A DNA stretch of 64,000 bases, taken from the NCBI GenBank assembly GCA_015680685.1, contig MNCI01003446.1, positions 1 to 64,000 on the forward strand, read 5' to 3'. The DNA is from Gnetum montanum. Taxonomy: Eukaryota; Streptophyta; Gnetopsida; Gnetales; Gnetaceae. The notes below the pieces were generated by a model that was not told the origin of the DNA, made no database searches, and saw only the letters and a program-made list of their open reading frames with translations. Below, in pieces: positions 21,720-33,791 of this stretch. Numbering within the stretch: the stretch's first letter is position 1; each line of letters opens with the position of its first letter. The position numbers and the translations under genes are program-made.

Positions 21720-23098
21720 ATGGACGCAGCTTTATTTGCACCTCTAGACTTAACAGGCCCATATGGGGAAATCATTAGATAGGTCAACCACGCGCTGATA
21801 GGAACTGATGCTTCCCTTTGTGATGTAACCATAGCAGCATCAAAAATACCCCCAGACTGGCCAAAACATCTAGCCCGAACTTTAGATCTGGAGGCTGGTG
21901 ATGTGACCGAGGACCCTCTCAACGAGGTCCCTATAGTTATGCACAAAGGCAAAAGTAAAACTTTGAGGGTTAGTTCTCTCCTTGACCAATAGATGCAGAG
22001 TGGCATAGTGCAAGTGCTCCAAAATAATGCTGCTGTATTTGCATGGTCATACGAAGACATGCCGGGATTAGACCTGAGATTAATACAGCACAACATAGTT
22101 TTAGACCCACACATCAAGGTAGTTAAAGAGAAGGCACGAAAGATTAAACCTGAAATCACGCTAGCAGTGTGTAATGAAATCACTAAGTTATATCAGGCTA
22201 GTTTCATTCTCACCATCGATTATTCGGATTGGGTGTCGAACATTGTAGTTGTCTCTAAGAAAATGGGAGGAATACACATCTGCATAGATTTCTGGGATAT
22301 GAAAAAGGCCACAATTAAGGACAATTTCCCGTTATCGAGTATCAACCAACTAATGATACAACAGCTGGTCACGTGCGTCTATCCTTTATGGATGATTTTT
22401 CAGGTTATAATCAAATTCGTATCAACCCATAGCATCAACTAACTATGACCTTCATGACCCCCTGGGGGACTTTCTATTACACTATGATACCTTTCGGGCT
22501 AAAAAACGCTAAAGCGACTTATCAATGAGCTATGACATACATCTTTACTGATTACCTCTTAGAGAGATTGAACGACTACGTAGATGACATAGCTGTCAAA
22601 TCTAAAAAGTTGGAAGATCACTCGAAAGACCTAGAGTTAGTCTTTAAATGATGTCTCAAGCATGATCGATGGCTCAACCTAAAGAAATGTGTATTCGGAG
22701 TCAAAACCGGATGCATGTTGGGGTTTGTGATATCAAAGACTGGCATCCGAGTTGACCCCGACAAGGTTAAAGCCATCATTGATTTAATGTCGCCTACAAA
22801 CCTCACGGAACTACATGGGTTGCAGGGTAGACTGCAATTTATTAGGCAGTTCATTTCGAAATTAACAGATAAATTACATCCTATGCAACATCTCCTTAAG
22901 AAGGGTGTTAATTTCGAATGGACCGATGACTGCCAGCATGCATTTGACAACTTGAAGAAAGAGCTGCAACACTTACCAACGATTTTTCCGCCACAAAGAT
23001 ATCAGCCTTTTTATATTTACCTGGCAAGCTTAGACATGTCTATAGCTATGTTACTATGCCAAAAAAGGAACGATGGGTTGGAAGCCCCTATCTACTAT
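21720..23098 (+). pseudogene. pol: Tat-1 pol, first part: reverse transcriptase
   Basis: The frame from the ATG at 21720 begins with the conserved leader (PLDLTGPYGE; LARTLDLEAGDV). It continues to the RT domain: SNIVVVSKKMGGIHICIDF (about 22230-22290), DNFPLSSINQ (about 22320), FMTPWGTFYYTMIPFGLKNA (about 22451-22510) and the active site YVDD (22577-22588). It then reads GCMLGFVISKTGIRVDPDKV (about 22708-22767) and the start of RNase H. It is broken by several stops and frameshifts. At 23098 it is cut by the Tat-2 insertion and resumes at 43782 in the same protein segment (YY | LSHALFAY). Confidence 0.88.
23094..23098. repeat. Tat-2 target-site duplication, left copy (ACTAT)
   Basis: ACTAT directly precedes the LTR start TGTAACG (23099) and recurs at 43777-43781 directly after the other LTR end. 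Removing Tat-2 and one ACTAT restores the intact RNase H reading frame. Confidence 0.92.
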
Positions 23099-24500
23099 TG
23101 TAACGACGAAAAACATCGATCGCTGGAAATATTGAACGAAAGTCTGTGTACACACTTGTAACCCTAGATCCGTGCAAGGGTCATGCTGGAGAAAGAAATG
23201 AATCTGAGGTGCCCTGAATGGTCTGGTTGATCAAACAGTGACTTACTTAATCAGTAAAATTTTTGTCATAATTTAATGGCAAAATGACAACTCTTTATGA
23301 GGAGATGTAATATTGTCAATTCCAAAAAACAATTGAAAATGATGCAAATGATTTAGAGTGATTGCCAAATCTGTATAAATGAGATGCAAGGAATTGGACT
23401 TGTAGAGAGTATGACCATAAGATCTGAGATTTAATTTATGAACACAATCTGTTGGATACAGTGATTATAGGCAAGTTTCGGTTTGGACGAAGCACATACC
23501 AACAGTAAGAAAGAAGATGGAACAAGTAAGGGTCAATCTACCTTGTTCTAGCCAATTGGGTGCAAGGAAGTTAGACCCTAGGGCAGAATATCTATCAACC
23601 AACTGTTTCTGATTAAGGGTTCTTGCCAATCAACTCCGATACTTTCACAATCGCTAATCCTCTTTTGCTCTCTTGCCAACTTTGAAGGAGAAAACTTTTG
23701 CCAACCCCCTTTAATCTTCGTCAACTAGAGCATTTATAAGGTTAGGGTCAAGAAGAAAACGTGGTTTAAGTGACGTGTGTCCTGAACTCATAAGATGTCA
23801 TTGAACCGATGTGTTGTCGTTGAAGCTTGCGACGCTATGCTGCGTAGCACGTCGTAAACTACTCTTGTTTGGGCTTTGGCAACAGACTATCCTTTGATTA
23901 CGCTATAATATGCTAGAGAGTGTATTGTGACGTATGAACTACTGATGTCTGAATTGTGTTTTCGTTACTTGCATTACGCTACATTACACTAAATTATGCA
24001 TCATAGGGTAATTTAGCGTAAAATAATGAAACTACAAAAGTTGAAGTATTGTTGCCACGCTTCCTCTGTTTCTGATCAATCCCTTTCGAGGTTTTATTAT
24101 GCCGCACTATGTAACACAGCATAATGGGCCCCCTTAACCAGGGAAGAAAATCTGCTAGAATGCACAGCATGCTGCAAATTGTTTCTTAAGCCTTGAGATT
24201 TTTGCTAGGTTGTCGGAGTCTTGAATGTTTGTCATTTTTTGATGCTGCGATAGACTGTCTTTGATATTATGCTACATATTGCGGTGTTATGCTATGTTGT
24301 GTAACACAACATAATGTACTAAATGTTGAGATTTTGAAACATAGAAAACTCGCAAAGTGAAAGGATTGTCATCGTGCACCCATTGTTTTGTTCTATCTCC
24401 TGAAGTTCATTTGTACTGTGTTGTGCCTTGTCACGACTCCTTGCTTGGGTCACTAGATTTTGCCGAATCATCAAGGCCTCAAAAATTTTATGGTGTTTCA
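23099..24500 (-). repeat. Tat-2 3' LTR
   Basis: A 1402-bp LTR, TGTAACGACG...GTGTTTCA in plus order (minus-strand termini TGAAACAC...TTACA). It matches 42377-43776. In the first ~67 bp I count about nine differences, so the insertion is old. It contains many TTACGCT/AGCGTAA heptamers, as does the Tat-1 LTR, but the U3 differs between the two subfamilies. Confidence 0.9.
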
Positions 24501-24504
24501 ATAG

Positions 24505-24516
24505 CCCCTCTTTGTT
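24505..24516 (-). promoter_or_regulatory. Tat-2 polypurine tract
   Basis: The minus strand reads AACAAAGAGGGG and then CTAT before the LTR start. Tat-1 has AACAAAGAGAGG at 47482-47493 in the same position. It primes plus-strand DNA synthesis in this family. Confidence 0.7.
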
Positions 24517-25685
24517 GATGTTTAGAGGACTTGCCCAAAAGATGTCGACAAAGAATACGAAACACCAGAGAGGTAAATGCACCAACGGCGTCCGTTGGAG
24601 ATTGCTCAAATGTCGCTTTGTCAAACCTAGAAGTGCAAAGGTAGGGTAGGGAGGAAAGCATAGGGGATATTTTACAGAAGTAAGAAGAGAGAGGTTTGGG
24701 GAAGACTCAAGAACGTGAACATGAAACTTTCATGAACAAGTCAGTACATCCTCCAGCAAATGTATTTGCGAGAGGTTACGCTGTCATACTGTATATGAAG
24801 GGCTTGCATGGACGAGTTGTGTTACACCCGTGTGGCCTGGATGAGATGTTTTACATCCATTTTGCCAAACTTTGCCCTTTTTTTGAATTACATTCCACTT
24901 AGGCGAGTTGCGTTACGCTAGTTCATAGACATGAAGATGCGAAAGAGTTTGCTTGAATATTCACACTTTGTACAAGCAAAGCAAGAGGTAACAGTGGTCA
25001 TGAGGACAAAGGGAGGAGAAAACGAAGTAATGTATCCAATGGAGGGAGAGGTAAGGTTTGCACTTCTAAGTGGCCAGGCTAGTCTGAGCAACCGCTTCAA
25101 GACATCGTGACACCTTACCTTCTAATGAATGCACTCTTGATCAACGCTGTCGTAGCAAGTAACCTGCAAAACATAACAAAGAGTAGAGCATAGAAGCAAT
25201 CTTCCTAATCGCTAAGGAGGGAGGCTGTTGAAATAGGTGCCATTCAAAGAAAAATGGAGAGCACAGGCCATGAAACAGGGACCGTAACAGGGAGCAAGCA
25301 TCCCAATGTTGGTCCCGTAATTCATGAAACTGTCGTCAACAGCCATATTCATGTTGCTCAAATGATTGGGCAAAGAACAAGTCAGATGAATTTGCTAGGT
25401 TGATGTTTGGTGACAGCGATGGATGAAGGCCGCTAAGACTACGGATGACCACAGTTTCTTCGGGACCCTAAGTGACGAAGTTGATCCCAAGAGCTACGGC
25501 TATAGAGTGGCTATTGTAGCAACATCTCCGAGGGGTCAGTAGTATGCCTTCCGGCATGTCCAAGGAATCAGTAGGATGTCGGTGGGGTAATGGTGTTGCA
25601 TTTGTCCCAACACCTTACCTGTTCCATCTGGTAGGGATGTTGTGCAAAAATGACCACGCTCGCTTGCTTCATGGATTTTTTAATA
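24517..25685. other. Tat-2 3' untranslated region
   Basis: No coding frame is supported. It is homologous to 46270-47481 of Tat-1 in reverse orientation (for example the motif around 25560-25600 and 46320-46400, and the GTTGTGTTACACC-like segment at 24815 and 47035). It lies between the 35-bp repeats and the polypurine tract. Confidence 0.6.
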
Positions 25686-26149
25686 GATTCCAGTTTTGAG
25701 TCCTAGTTGACTATTGTTGCTAGTTTTAAGCCTTAGTAGGCCGTGGTCCCATTTTAACATCTAAGCAGACTGCAACCTACTAGTTTTACGTCATAGTGGA
25801 CGGTGGAAAAGCTAGTTTATGGTCCCAGAAGACCATGTTGTGGGTGTCAGTTTTATGTCATGACCCAGGGAAAAACCTGTGCTGGTTTAGCATCTCAGTA
25901 GACGTATGCTTACCTGGCTAGTTTCACGTCATGGCGGACGGTCAAAAACTTTGCCAATTTAGCGTCTTGGCGGACGCGTGCAAGAAGTGACAGTTTTATG
26001 TCATAACAGACGTGTATAACTTTGCCAATTTTATATCGTAGCGAATGTGTACAACTTTGCCAGTTTTACATCGTAGCGAACATTTACAACTTTGCTAGTT
26101 TTACATTGTAGCAGACGTTTGTTACCTTGCGTTTGAGCCGAGTCAATGT
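25686..26149. repeat. Tat-2 3' tandem repeat, about 35-bp units
   Basis: Four clear 35-bp units start at 25990, 26025, 26060 and 26095 (consensus begins CCAGTTTTACATCGTAGCGAA). Older, more diverged units extend left to about 25690. Tat-1 has the same type of array at about 45890-46262. Tandem repeats downstream of integrase are known in Ogre/Tat elements. Confidence 0.85.
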
Positions 26150-29100
26150 TTAGACATAATACTGTTTCAAGTACAAATGATTCACTGGGTTTGAGTGCTC
26201 GTTGTCGTCGATGTCCACTAACTTGAATGCTCCGTTGTCGTATGAGCCAATGACCAGGAAAGGGCCTTCCCAGTTTGCAAAGAACTTGTCTATTGGTTCA
26301 AGAATGGCCTTGAGAACTAAGTCTCCTTTCTTGATCGGTTGTTGATGCAGATTATGTTGATGCTTCTGTCTCTATTTATCTTGATATCTTTCAATGGTGT
26401 CAAGCGTCTGGATGCGTTTCTCCTCCACTGAGTCTAAATCTACAATTCTAGACTCATTGTGTTGAGTCTCATTTATAACTATGGATAGGACCATCCACAA
26501 TGAGGGAACCTATAATTCCAAGGGTAGCACTGCTTTAGACCCATAGACTAGGCTTTAGGGCATCCTGTTTGTAGCTGTTCTGCACGTTGTATGATACGCC
26601 CATAGCACGTAGAGGATTTTTTCATGCCATTGTTTTTTGTTATTGTTGAGCATCTCCTTAAGTAGATTGATAAGCACCTTTTTTGTCGCTTCTACTTGAC
26701 CATTTTCTTGCAGGTAATAAGGTGAAGAAAAATATTGCTTGATACCAAGGTTATCGCAAAAAGATTTGATTTTTGTGCTACTAAATTATGGCCCATTGTT
26801 AGTTACAATAGTCATAGGGAGCCCAAATCTAGTTACAATATTTTCTAAGATGAAATGGCAAACCTTTTGAGATGTAATCTTCCATAGGGGGATAGCTTCA
26901 ACCCACTTTGTAAAGTACTTGGTGGTGGTGATAATGAAGCTATATCCTGCGGAAGATTTAGGGGCGATGGGACCTATGATATCTAGTCCCCATCGTTGGA
27001 ATGGCCAAGTAATCTGAGTAAAGTGTAATTCGGTTGGCGACACATGTATTAGGTTTGCGTATCGCTGGCACGTATCACATGTTTTAACTTTGGTAAGGTA
27101 GTCTCTTTCCATGTACAGCCAATAGTACCCTAGGCATCTGATTTTAGTGATCATGGCTTGTGGGGCTACATGTTCTCCACATAGCCCCTTGTGGACCTCA
27201 CTAACTATTCGCCGTGCTTGATCGTTATTGATGTAGGTGAGCAATATCCCATCTAAGGAGCATCTACAAAGAGTACTGTCTCCAATGATGATTTATTATC
27301 TAGCACGCTTGCGCACTGCATCCTTTTATGCATGTGTTAGCTCGTGTGGTGGTTCGCCATGCAGAAGGTAAGTCTTAATGTTGTCATACCATTCTCGCAT
27401 TCCTCCTGCATTTAATGAAGAAATCTACACCGCCTGGATGATAGGATCTATACATTCCATCATTAAAGCATGGTGGCACGTTTAATGCCAGGGTGGCCAA
27501 TGCATCAGCAATAGCGTTTTCATTACGCGGCACGTGTCGGTCATCGACTGTTGCAAATTGTCTCAGGAGATCTTTAGCTATATCATAGTAGGGTTGTGGA
27601 TGCATAGCTTTGCAAGCATAGACCTCTGTGATTTGATTGATGACAAGCATCGAATCGCCTTAGATTGCTAGGTGTTGAACATTGAGTTCTTTGGCTATCA
27701 ATAATCCTCTGAGGAGTCCCTTATATTCTTCCACGTTGTTCGTACAAGGGAAGGCCAGGCGGTAAGCCAATGGACACACATCCTTAGGGGCAAGCGTAAT
27801 AACAACGACAGCACTTCCGCCTCTAGTAGTTGAAGCTTCGTTGAAGTATAACATCGCTTCGAGGCCTATTAATACAGGGCTTAAACTATGTACATGCTCA
27901 TCTGGGAATTCTGGCTCTATCGTAGCTTGATCTTTAGTGGGCGATGTCGCTAGATGGTCAGCTATAGCCTGATCTTTGGTGGATGATTGGCCGACATAAT
28001 GTAAATCAAATTCGGCTATGATAGCCTTCCAACGAGCTATCTTACTACTCTCATATAAGTTGTTTGAAATAGCTCGTAGAATGTTGCTTTTACAAATTAT
28101 GTTGACCTGACTACGAAAAAGATAATGCTTACATTTTTTAAGTGCGAAAACTAACGTCAAACAGTTATGCTCCACTTCATTGTACCTTTTTTTATATGCA
28201 AATAGAGCATGAATGAGGTAGTAGATAGGGGCTTCTGACCCATCATTCCTTTTTTGGCAAAGCAACGCATCTATAGCCACGTCTGAGTTAGCTAGATAGA
28301 TGTAAAAAGGTTGATCCCTTTGTATTGGGAAAACCGTTGGTAAATGTTGTAGCTCCTTTTTTAAGTCGTCAAATGCACGTTGATAGTCATCGGTCCATTC
28401 AAAATTAACATCCTTCTTAAAAAGGTGTTGCATGGGATGTAATTTATCTGTTAATTTCGAAATGAACCACCTGATGAACTATAGTCTACCTTGCAACCCA
28501 CGTAGTTCTTTGAGGTTTGTAGGTGGTGTTAAATCGACGATGGCTTTAACCTTGTCGGGGTCGACTGGGATGCTAGTATCTGATACTACAAACCCCAACA
28601 TACATCCGGTTTTGACTCTGAATACGCATTTCTTTGGGTTAAGCTACAAGTCATGCTTAAAACATCATTTAAGGACTAACTCCAAGTCTTCTGAATGATC
28701 TTCAGACNCTTAATCATAGCTTTGTTTAGGTCCCGGAAGTCTATGCAAATGCATATACCTCCCATTTTCTTAGAAACAACTACGATGTTGGATACCCAAT
28801 CTGAGTAATCAATCGCATGAATGAAACTAGCTTGATATAGCTTGGTGATTTCATTATGCACTGCTAACGCGATTTCCAGCTTAATCTTTCATGCCTTCTA
28901 TCTAACTGCTTTGATGCGTGGGTCTAAAATTATGTTATGTTGTATTAATCTTGGGTTTAATCTTGGCATGTCTTCATATGACCATGCAAATATAGCAACG
29001 TTGTTTTGGAACACTTGTGTTATGCCACTCTGAGTCTGTTGGCCTAAGAGGGAACTAACTCTAAGAGTTTTATTTTCTCCTTTATGCGTAACCATAGAGA

Positions 29101-29308
29101 CCTCGTCAAGAGGGTCCTTGATCACATCACCAGCCTCCAGGTCTAGAGTTCGAGCCAAATGTTCTAGCCAATTTGGGGATATTTCTGATGTTGCTATCAT
29201 TGCATCATAAGGGATAGGTTCTGTTTCTATCAGCATGTAGTTAAACTGTCTAATAGTCTCCCCGTATGGGCCTGTTAAAGCTAATGGTGCAGATAAAGTT
29301 ACATCCAT
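26150..29308 (-). pseudogene. pol: Tat-2 pol: RT, RNase H, second RNase H, integrase
   Basis: It starts at 29308 (MDVTLSAPLALTGPYGE), in the same place as Tat-1. RT fingers carry SNIVVVSKKMGG (about 28790). The RT palm including the YVDD site is missing, and a single N (28708) sits at that junction. RT thumb and RNase H run to about 28000. A second, archaeal-type RNase H follows (about 27850-27450: ASTTRGG, TNNVEEYKGLL, GDSxLVINQI, IADALATLA). Its first catalytic Asp is changed (LYFNEAST). The integrase has the zinc region (KTCDTCQRY, about 27080), DIIGPI (about 26970), a second Asp changed to Asn (TNNG, about 26797) and GQVEATKK with Glu kept (about 26680). A GPY/F-like tail (FANWEGPF) ends at the TAA at 26150. 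Stops and frameshifts make it inactive. Confidence 0.88.
28708..28708. other. Single unresolved base at an RT deletion junction
   Basis: One N lies between sequence matching Tat-1 position about 22319 and sequence matching about 22609. About 290 bp of RT palm present in Tat-1 are absent here. This may be an assembly join rather than a real deletion. Confidence 0.85.
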
Positions 29309-29893
29309 TTGCGAATCACCCTACAAAAAACGTTAAAAAAGGAAGTTGTTACATTGGTTTTTTTTTTTTTTTGCTAATCTATTGAATGATAAGAGTTTGT
29401 TTTTGTCTTTTTTGCGTTAAAGAGGCTTCTAGTTTAAGGTCTTAGTGGATTGTCACAAATATGCCTAGTTTGTAAAACAATGACAAGCTCGGCTTCTTAG
29501 ATACTGGCGTATGAAATAAAATGAAAGGTGCAACGTGGCGTGTCTAGCGTGTCGTGAAATTTGAATTTTTGTACAAATCATAGTTAATGTGGCTGGATTA
29601 CAAGATGATAAATGTATTAGTTTAGGGTAATTTCGGACTACAATCTACACGATATTTACGAAATTAATGCCTCGATCTTCGAATTTCATGTCATGCTGAC
29701 ACCGGCATTTCAGGAAAGTTCTACATTGATCGGGTAGAAAGAAAAATCAGTTTCAAGAATTTTGTTTATAAACCAGTGGTTCATCTTCAAAATAAGTTAC
29801 AAATACCACAAATTTGGATTTTGGCTGTAGCAGAAAAGGAGCAGAAGCAAGGCGTGAATAGAGGATTTTACGAAAACTCATTCGATTGCAGCT
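29309..29893. other. Tat-2 spacer between pol and opposite-strand gene
   Basis: Non-coding, with a 15-base T run at about 29357-29371. It corresponds to 21124-21719 in Tat-1. By position it would carry the promoter region of the opposite-strand gene, but no convincing TATA box is seen. Confidence 0.45.
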
Positions 29894-31546
29894 ATGGCGC
29901 CAAAGGTCAAGGGAAAAAATACTAAACTGGCTAAGATTGATGAAGTGTAGGAGAGTTTGCAGCAGACTTCGCAGGCCAGAGTCGAGGCTCAGAAAGTTAC
30001 TCAACTAAACCGGTAAGTCATTGTCCAGCCTTTTGCACCATTGTTATATTTGTTGTGGCGTCGTGATTGTATGTTATTTTCCTGAATGCGTATGTTGTGT
30101 TGAGCTTTAATATCTATTTACATGGGCTAAGCCATTGCGGTTTGCGATATTACCTTCATCTTCGCTGTTGGAGATGAACCTAATATTGTTACGAGGGTTT
30201 AGGTAACACTGAGTAAGACTGAGTGAACGTCGTGTATAATTGAAAAAACCTAGGTGTTACAGCTGGTGGATAGTATAATCAGGGTTTTGTTTTCTTTTTC
30301 TTTATTCCTGTAGTGGTTACATGTTACGCTAGAACAATATGCAGTTTCGTCTTCATCACCATTTTCAGAGACAAACCTTGAGCTGTTGCAAGGGTTTGGG
30401 CAACTTTGGCCATGCATTTCCATTGGAACTTGTAGTTTGTAAGGAATCAGGAAAACCCTAATTTAGCGTGAAAAAGGTTCATGTCTAAATATTTTGCGTA
30501 ATGGTAGTATGTTTTTTATTGTATAGTATTATGTTAAAGCCTATCCTAATTGTCTTGGACATCGTGGGTGTTCTGTGCTATATGCATGTTCCTATGGCCA
30601 ATGTTCCTCCTCCTCATGCTCATATAAAGGAGGAGACGGTGTGGTTCCGAAGGGATGCAAGGGGCTTCCTACAGTTTTTTCTTCATAACTACAGCGTAAT
30701 CATCTAGTCGCATCTACCAAGTGATGTAGTTGCTGCTATTTTGGAGACGCTACTGTTCGTTTCAATGCAGGGCATCTTGGGGTTCCTGACGGACAACAGG
30801 ATTGAGACTACATGGGTGCAAGACCGTGAAAAAAGTGCCAAATGTCTGAGGCATTTAAGTTAGATCTGGGAGGTGCCCAAATTCAACTGCTATCACTCCT
30901 ACAGTACTTTGTTCGTGGCCCATCACCTCACAACCTATTTCCAGAACCCACCTGGTACTGTGTATTATGCCGACGGGTAAGAATCTAAATTTGTGTCATT
31001 TCAATGTGTGTCAACGTGCTAACAATTGTTTAAATTTACATTGAGCGTAAAGAATTTACCCATTTTTTGTAATGTAAATTCTTTATCAATGACAGTAGTC
31101 TCCTGGGCTATAATGATACCTTGTCATTGACCAAAAGGGCTATTGGTGAATTTACTGCTATTAGCAACATACAGGCTACTATCATGGAACCACTAGCATT
31201 TGAAATTCTAGAATACCTGACCCGCTATGCTGACCTATTTGCTAGATGTAAAAATCTCGAATGGCTAGATAAAGAATGGACCTTGGATCCTCCCCTCATT
31301 GGTGTTGACGTGCGAAGAAAAATCCCTCCATTTCCTTTGCCATTCGGACTTGGTAAACTTCGTTATGATGATGAATTGTGTCAATGTTATCAGCTAGTGA
31401 TGATGTGTGAAGTTGTCTTATTTTATTTTTTGCTATCTCGGCTTAGCTATTGTTTTATGTGTGCAATTAGGAAATCACGGGAGATTACGATTATGGCTTC
31501 TGGTCATGATGCGAGTGTTGGCACATTTGGCCATTCCATGGAATAG
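29894..31546 (+). pseudogene. Opposite-strand spliced gene in Tat-2, 5' exons
   Basis: Transcribed opposite to Tat-2. Exon 1 (29894-30012) encodes MAPKVKGKNTKLAKIDEV and ends at G|GTAAGT; the same exon and donor exist in Tat-1. A provisional acceptor TATAG at 30526 opens exon 2 (30527-30976), whose frame fits exon 1. It includes VWFRRDARGFLQFFLHNYSV and ends at the donor GTAAGA. Intron 30977-31095 (119 nt, acceptor GACAG) joins in phase to exon 3 (from 31096: GSLLGYNDTLSLTKRAIGEF). Exon 3 stays open to about 31393, and possibly on to 31546 if a further intron is retained. Three in-frame stops lie in exons 1-2. I do not recognise the protein: it has no transposase, RT or protease motif. The gene is then interrupted by the segment 31560-34680. 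Confidence 0.7.
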
Positions 31547-33791
31547 TTAAAATATTTTATTCAGAATTGTAAGAATCTATGGTTGTAAGTTAAGTACAGC
31601 CTTAGTGTTGAAGGTTGATGGGTGTTTTAGTTTAGAAGATTGATTTACTGGTAAAAATTTTATGTTGAAGCCTTTTGGGTACAAGATGAAAGTGCCAGAT
31701 TATTCCCTTGTCAAAGATCAGAAGATAGTAAAATCAGTAAGGAAGGGAGTATATAATTTATGTAATAGGCACAAAGTTGCAGATCTCGGTTGTGAAATTC
31801 GGTTGTATCCTTAAAAAGACAACATTTGAAATTTCATGTAAAACAAGAATTAATCAAAAAAAATCAACAACGCCTCGAGTGTTTTGGAAATTATGCAGCA
31901 CCAGCGGAGAGAAATGAAGATTACGGTGTAACTGGAAAATACATGGCCACCGTAAAATCACGACCAAGCCATCAAACGTTTCCGCTGCCGTCGCTCTACA
32001 CCACCACAGCCGTTGACGTTGCTGATTTCCTTTTTCAAAAAATCAAGAACAAAACGTTAGAGGCGATCTCAAGGCGGATTCAGCAGAGAACGGATGAACA
32101 ACGACAATGCAGAAGGGTTAGCAGCGTGCGCCGCAGTGGGTGTAGAAAGGTCAGCAGCGGGCATAGGCAAACAAACAGAAAAAACGTAGGAAAGCCAAAC
32201 AGAAAAACACAGGAAACCCTAAGTCAGTTTTGGTGGCAAAACAGGAATTGAAACCCTCTGTTTGGGTGCATAGTTATTCAAAAAACCCCTTTCTTCTCCA
32301 GCACGATTCGACAGAGTCAGATTGCAGTTGCAGGGCCTTCCCCCGCGGTGATCGTCAGTTACGATTTTATAGGGCCCTATTGTGCGGAGGTAGTTTGAAT
32401 CGGTGGCTTCGGATGATGCTGCATATGAATCTTGCTTCAAACATGTGTCAGTTCTTGCAGGTTTCGGGAAGAAATAGGAGAAAGTAAAATAAAATTAAGA
32501 GACACACGTCCATCAGTATATGTGGAAAGAATATTGAACCCCAGCAGTGATTGGTTCGCAAACAAGTCGCCTTCAACCACGGCCATCACGGCATTCAAGC
32601 TCAGCCTTATTGCATCTTCTGCAAGTATCATTGATCGTCATCATTTAGATTTTGGACAGTCCACGAATTCAACAGGGAGGACGACAACACCGATGCAGAT
32701 GTGAACGCGGTAAGGAGAGCCTCTGCGGCAAGACAGAACACCTTCAAGCCATGTCATGGACGTCATTATATCCGTCAAACTAATCATCGGCAATAATGCC
32801 CTTGAATAAGCCACATCGATGGAGGATCCGAACACCATGAAGTAGCAACAATAACAACCATTGGAGATTTTAAGGGTTAAACCAAGATTAGGGCCATATG
32901 AATTAAAAATTTTTCAAATTCCGTGGTAATAGGAATGTTCGCTACCTTGATGATCTCCACATTCAAATCGGTTTCAGAAACCTCTATTGAATAGGCTGTA
33001 TTTTCATTTTTTTTGGTTTGAAGACTTAGAGACCTCCCATAATTTACCCCAAGTTATGAAATATATTATTTACTGCCCATTAAAAATTTGCAATATTGGT
33101 TATCCTATTCAATGTCACATTACATTAAAGTTAGCATAAAATGCTCCTCATTTTATGCATAACTTCCTAACTCCCTAACCACATAACTTTCTCCTAGCTT
33201 GTTGGACAAGTAATCTTCTGATTGGTTAGTCAAATTCCTTGAGAGAGAAGTTAGGAGAGATATTTTTGAGATATTTGGAAATTGTAACTTCCCTATACAT
33301 CACTTAGAAGACTTGACATCTCATTTTGGAGAAGCAAAATTAAAAGGATATATATGTATGGAGTAAGTAGCAACTATAGCTTGTATTCCTATGTATTTTA
33401 GAGATTGTATTTTAATTTTATATGGTATTGTAACTACCATGGGCACTTGTCAACCGTAGCATTTTTATCTCTTTTGTGGTTGAAACCACCTAAAATTGTT
33501 GTAACTTACCTAACTTGTTGGGCAAGTAACCTCCTAACTTGTTGGCCAAGTAATCTCCTAATTGGTTGGCCAAGTTACTTGGCAGAGAAGTTAGGTGAGA
33601 TATTTTTAAATATGTAACTTCCCTACCTACCTTGGAACCCTATAAAAAGGCTTCAGGGGTCAAGGAGGGAGAGGATTGAAATCAAGAAGGGGTCTCACAC
33701 TTGGAAGATTTGTAAAGAAGATTGCTTGAAAGATGGCTTGCTAGAGTAAAGATTTCAGCCTCTTTGTCATGGTCCTGTGAGTTATGCATTT
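31547..33791. other. Unidentified segment inside the opposite-strand gene, left of gap
   Basis: No supported coding frame. About 31900-32350 is more GC-rich than its surroundings. Two related ~100-bp direct repeats lie at about 33197-33298 and 33538-33627 (both contain CAAGTAATCT, GAGAGAAGTTAGG-like and TGTAACTTCCCTA). A TATA-like CTATAAAAAGG is at about 33641. It may be an intron of the opposite-strand gene that received an insertion. The gap prevents a decision. Confidence 0.4.

Noticed and set aside
25990-26129. A CRISPR-like array
   Set aside because: The 35-bp units are directly tandem with no spacers, and the context is a plant retrotransposon 3' region.
31826-32251. A 141-codon Arg/Gln-rich plus-strand frame
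   Set aside because: No homologous frame or motif is recognised, and codon use and composition look random. It is part of the unidentified segment.
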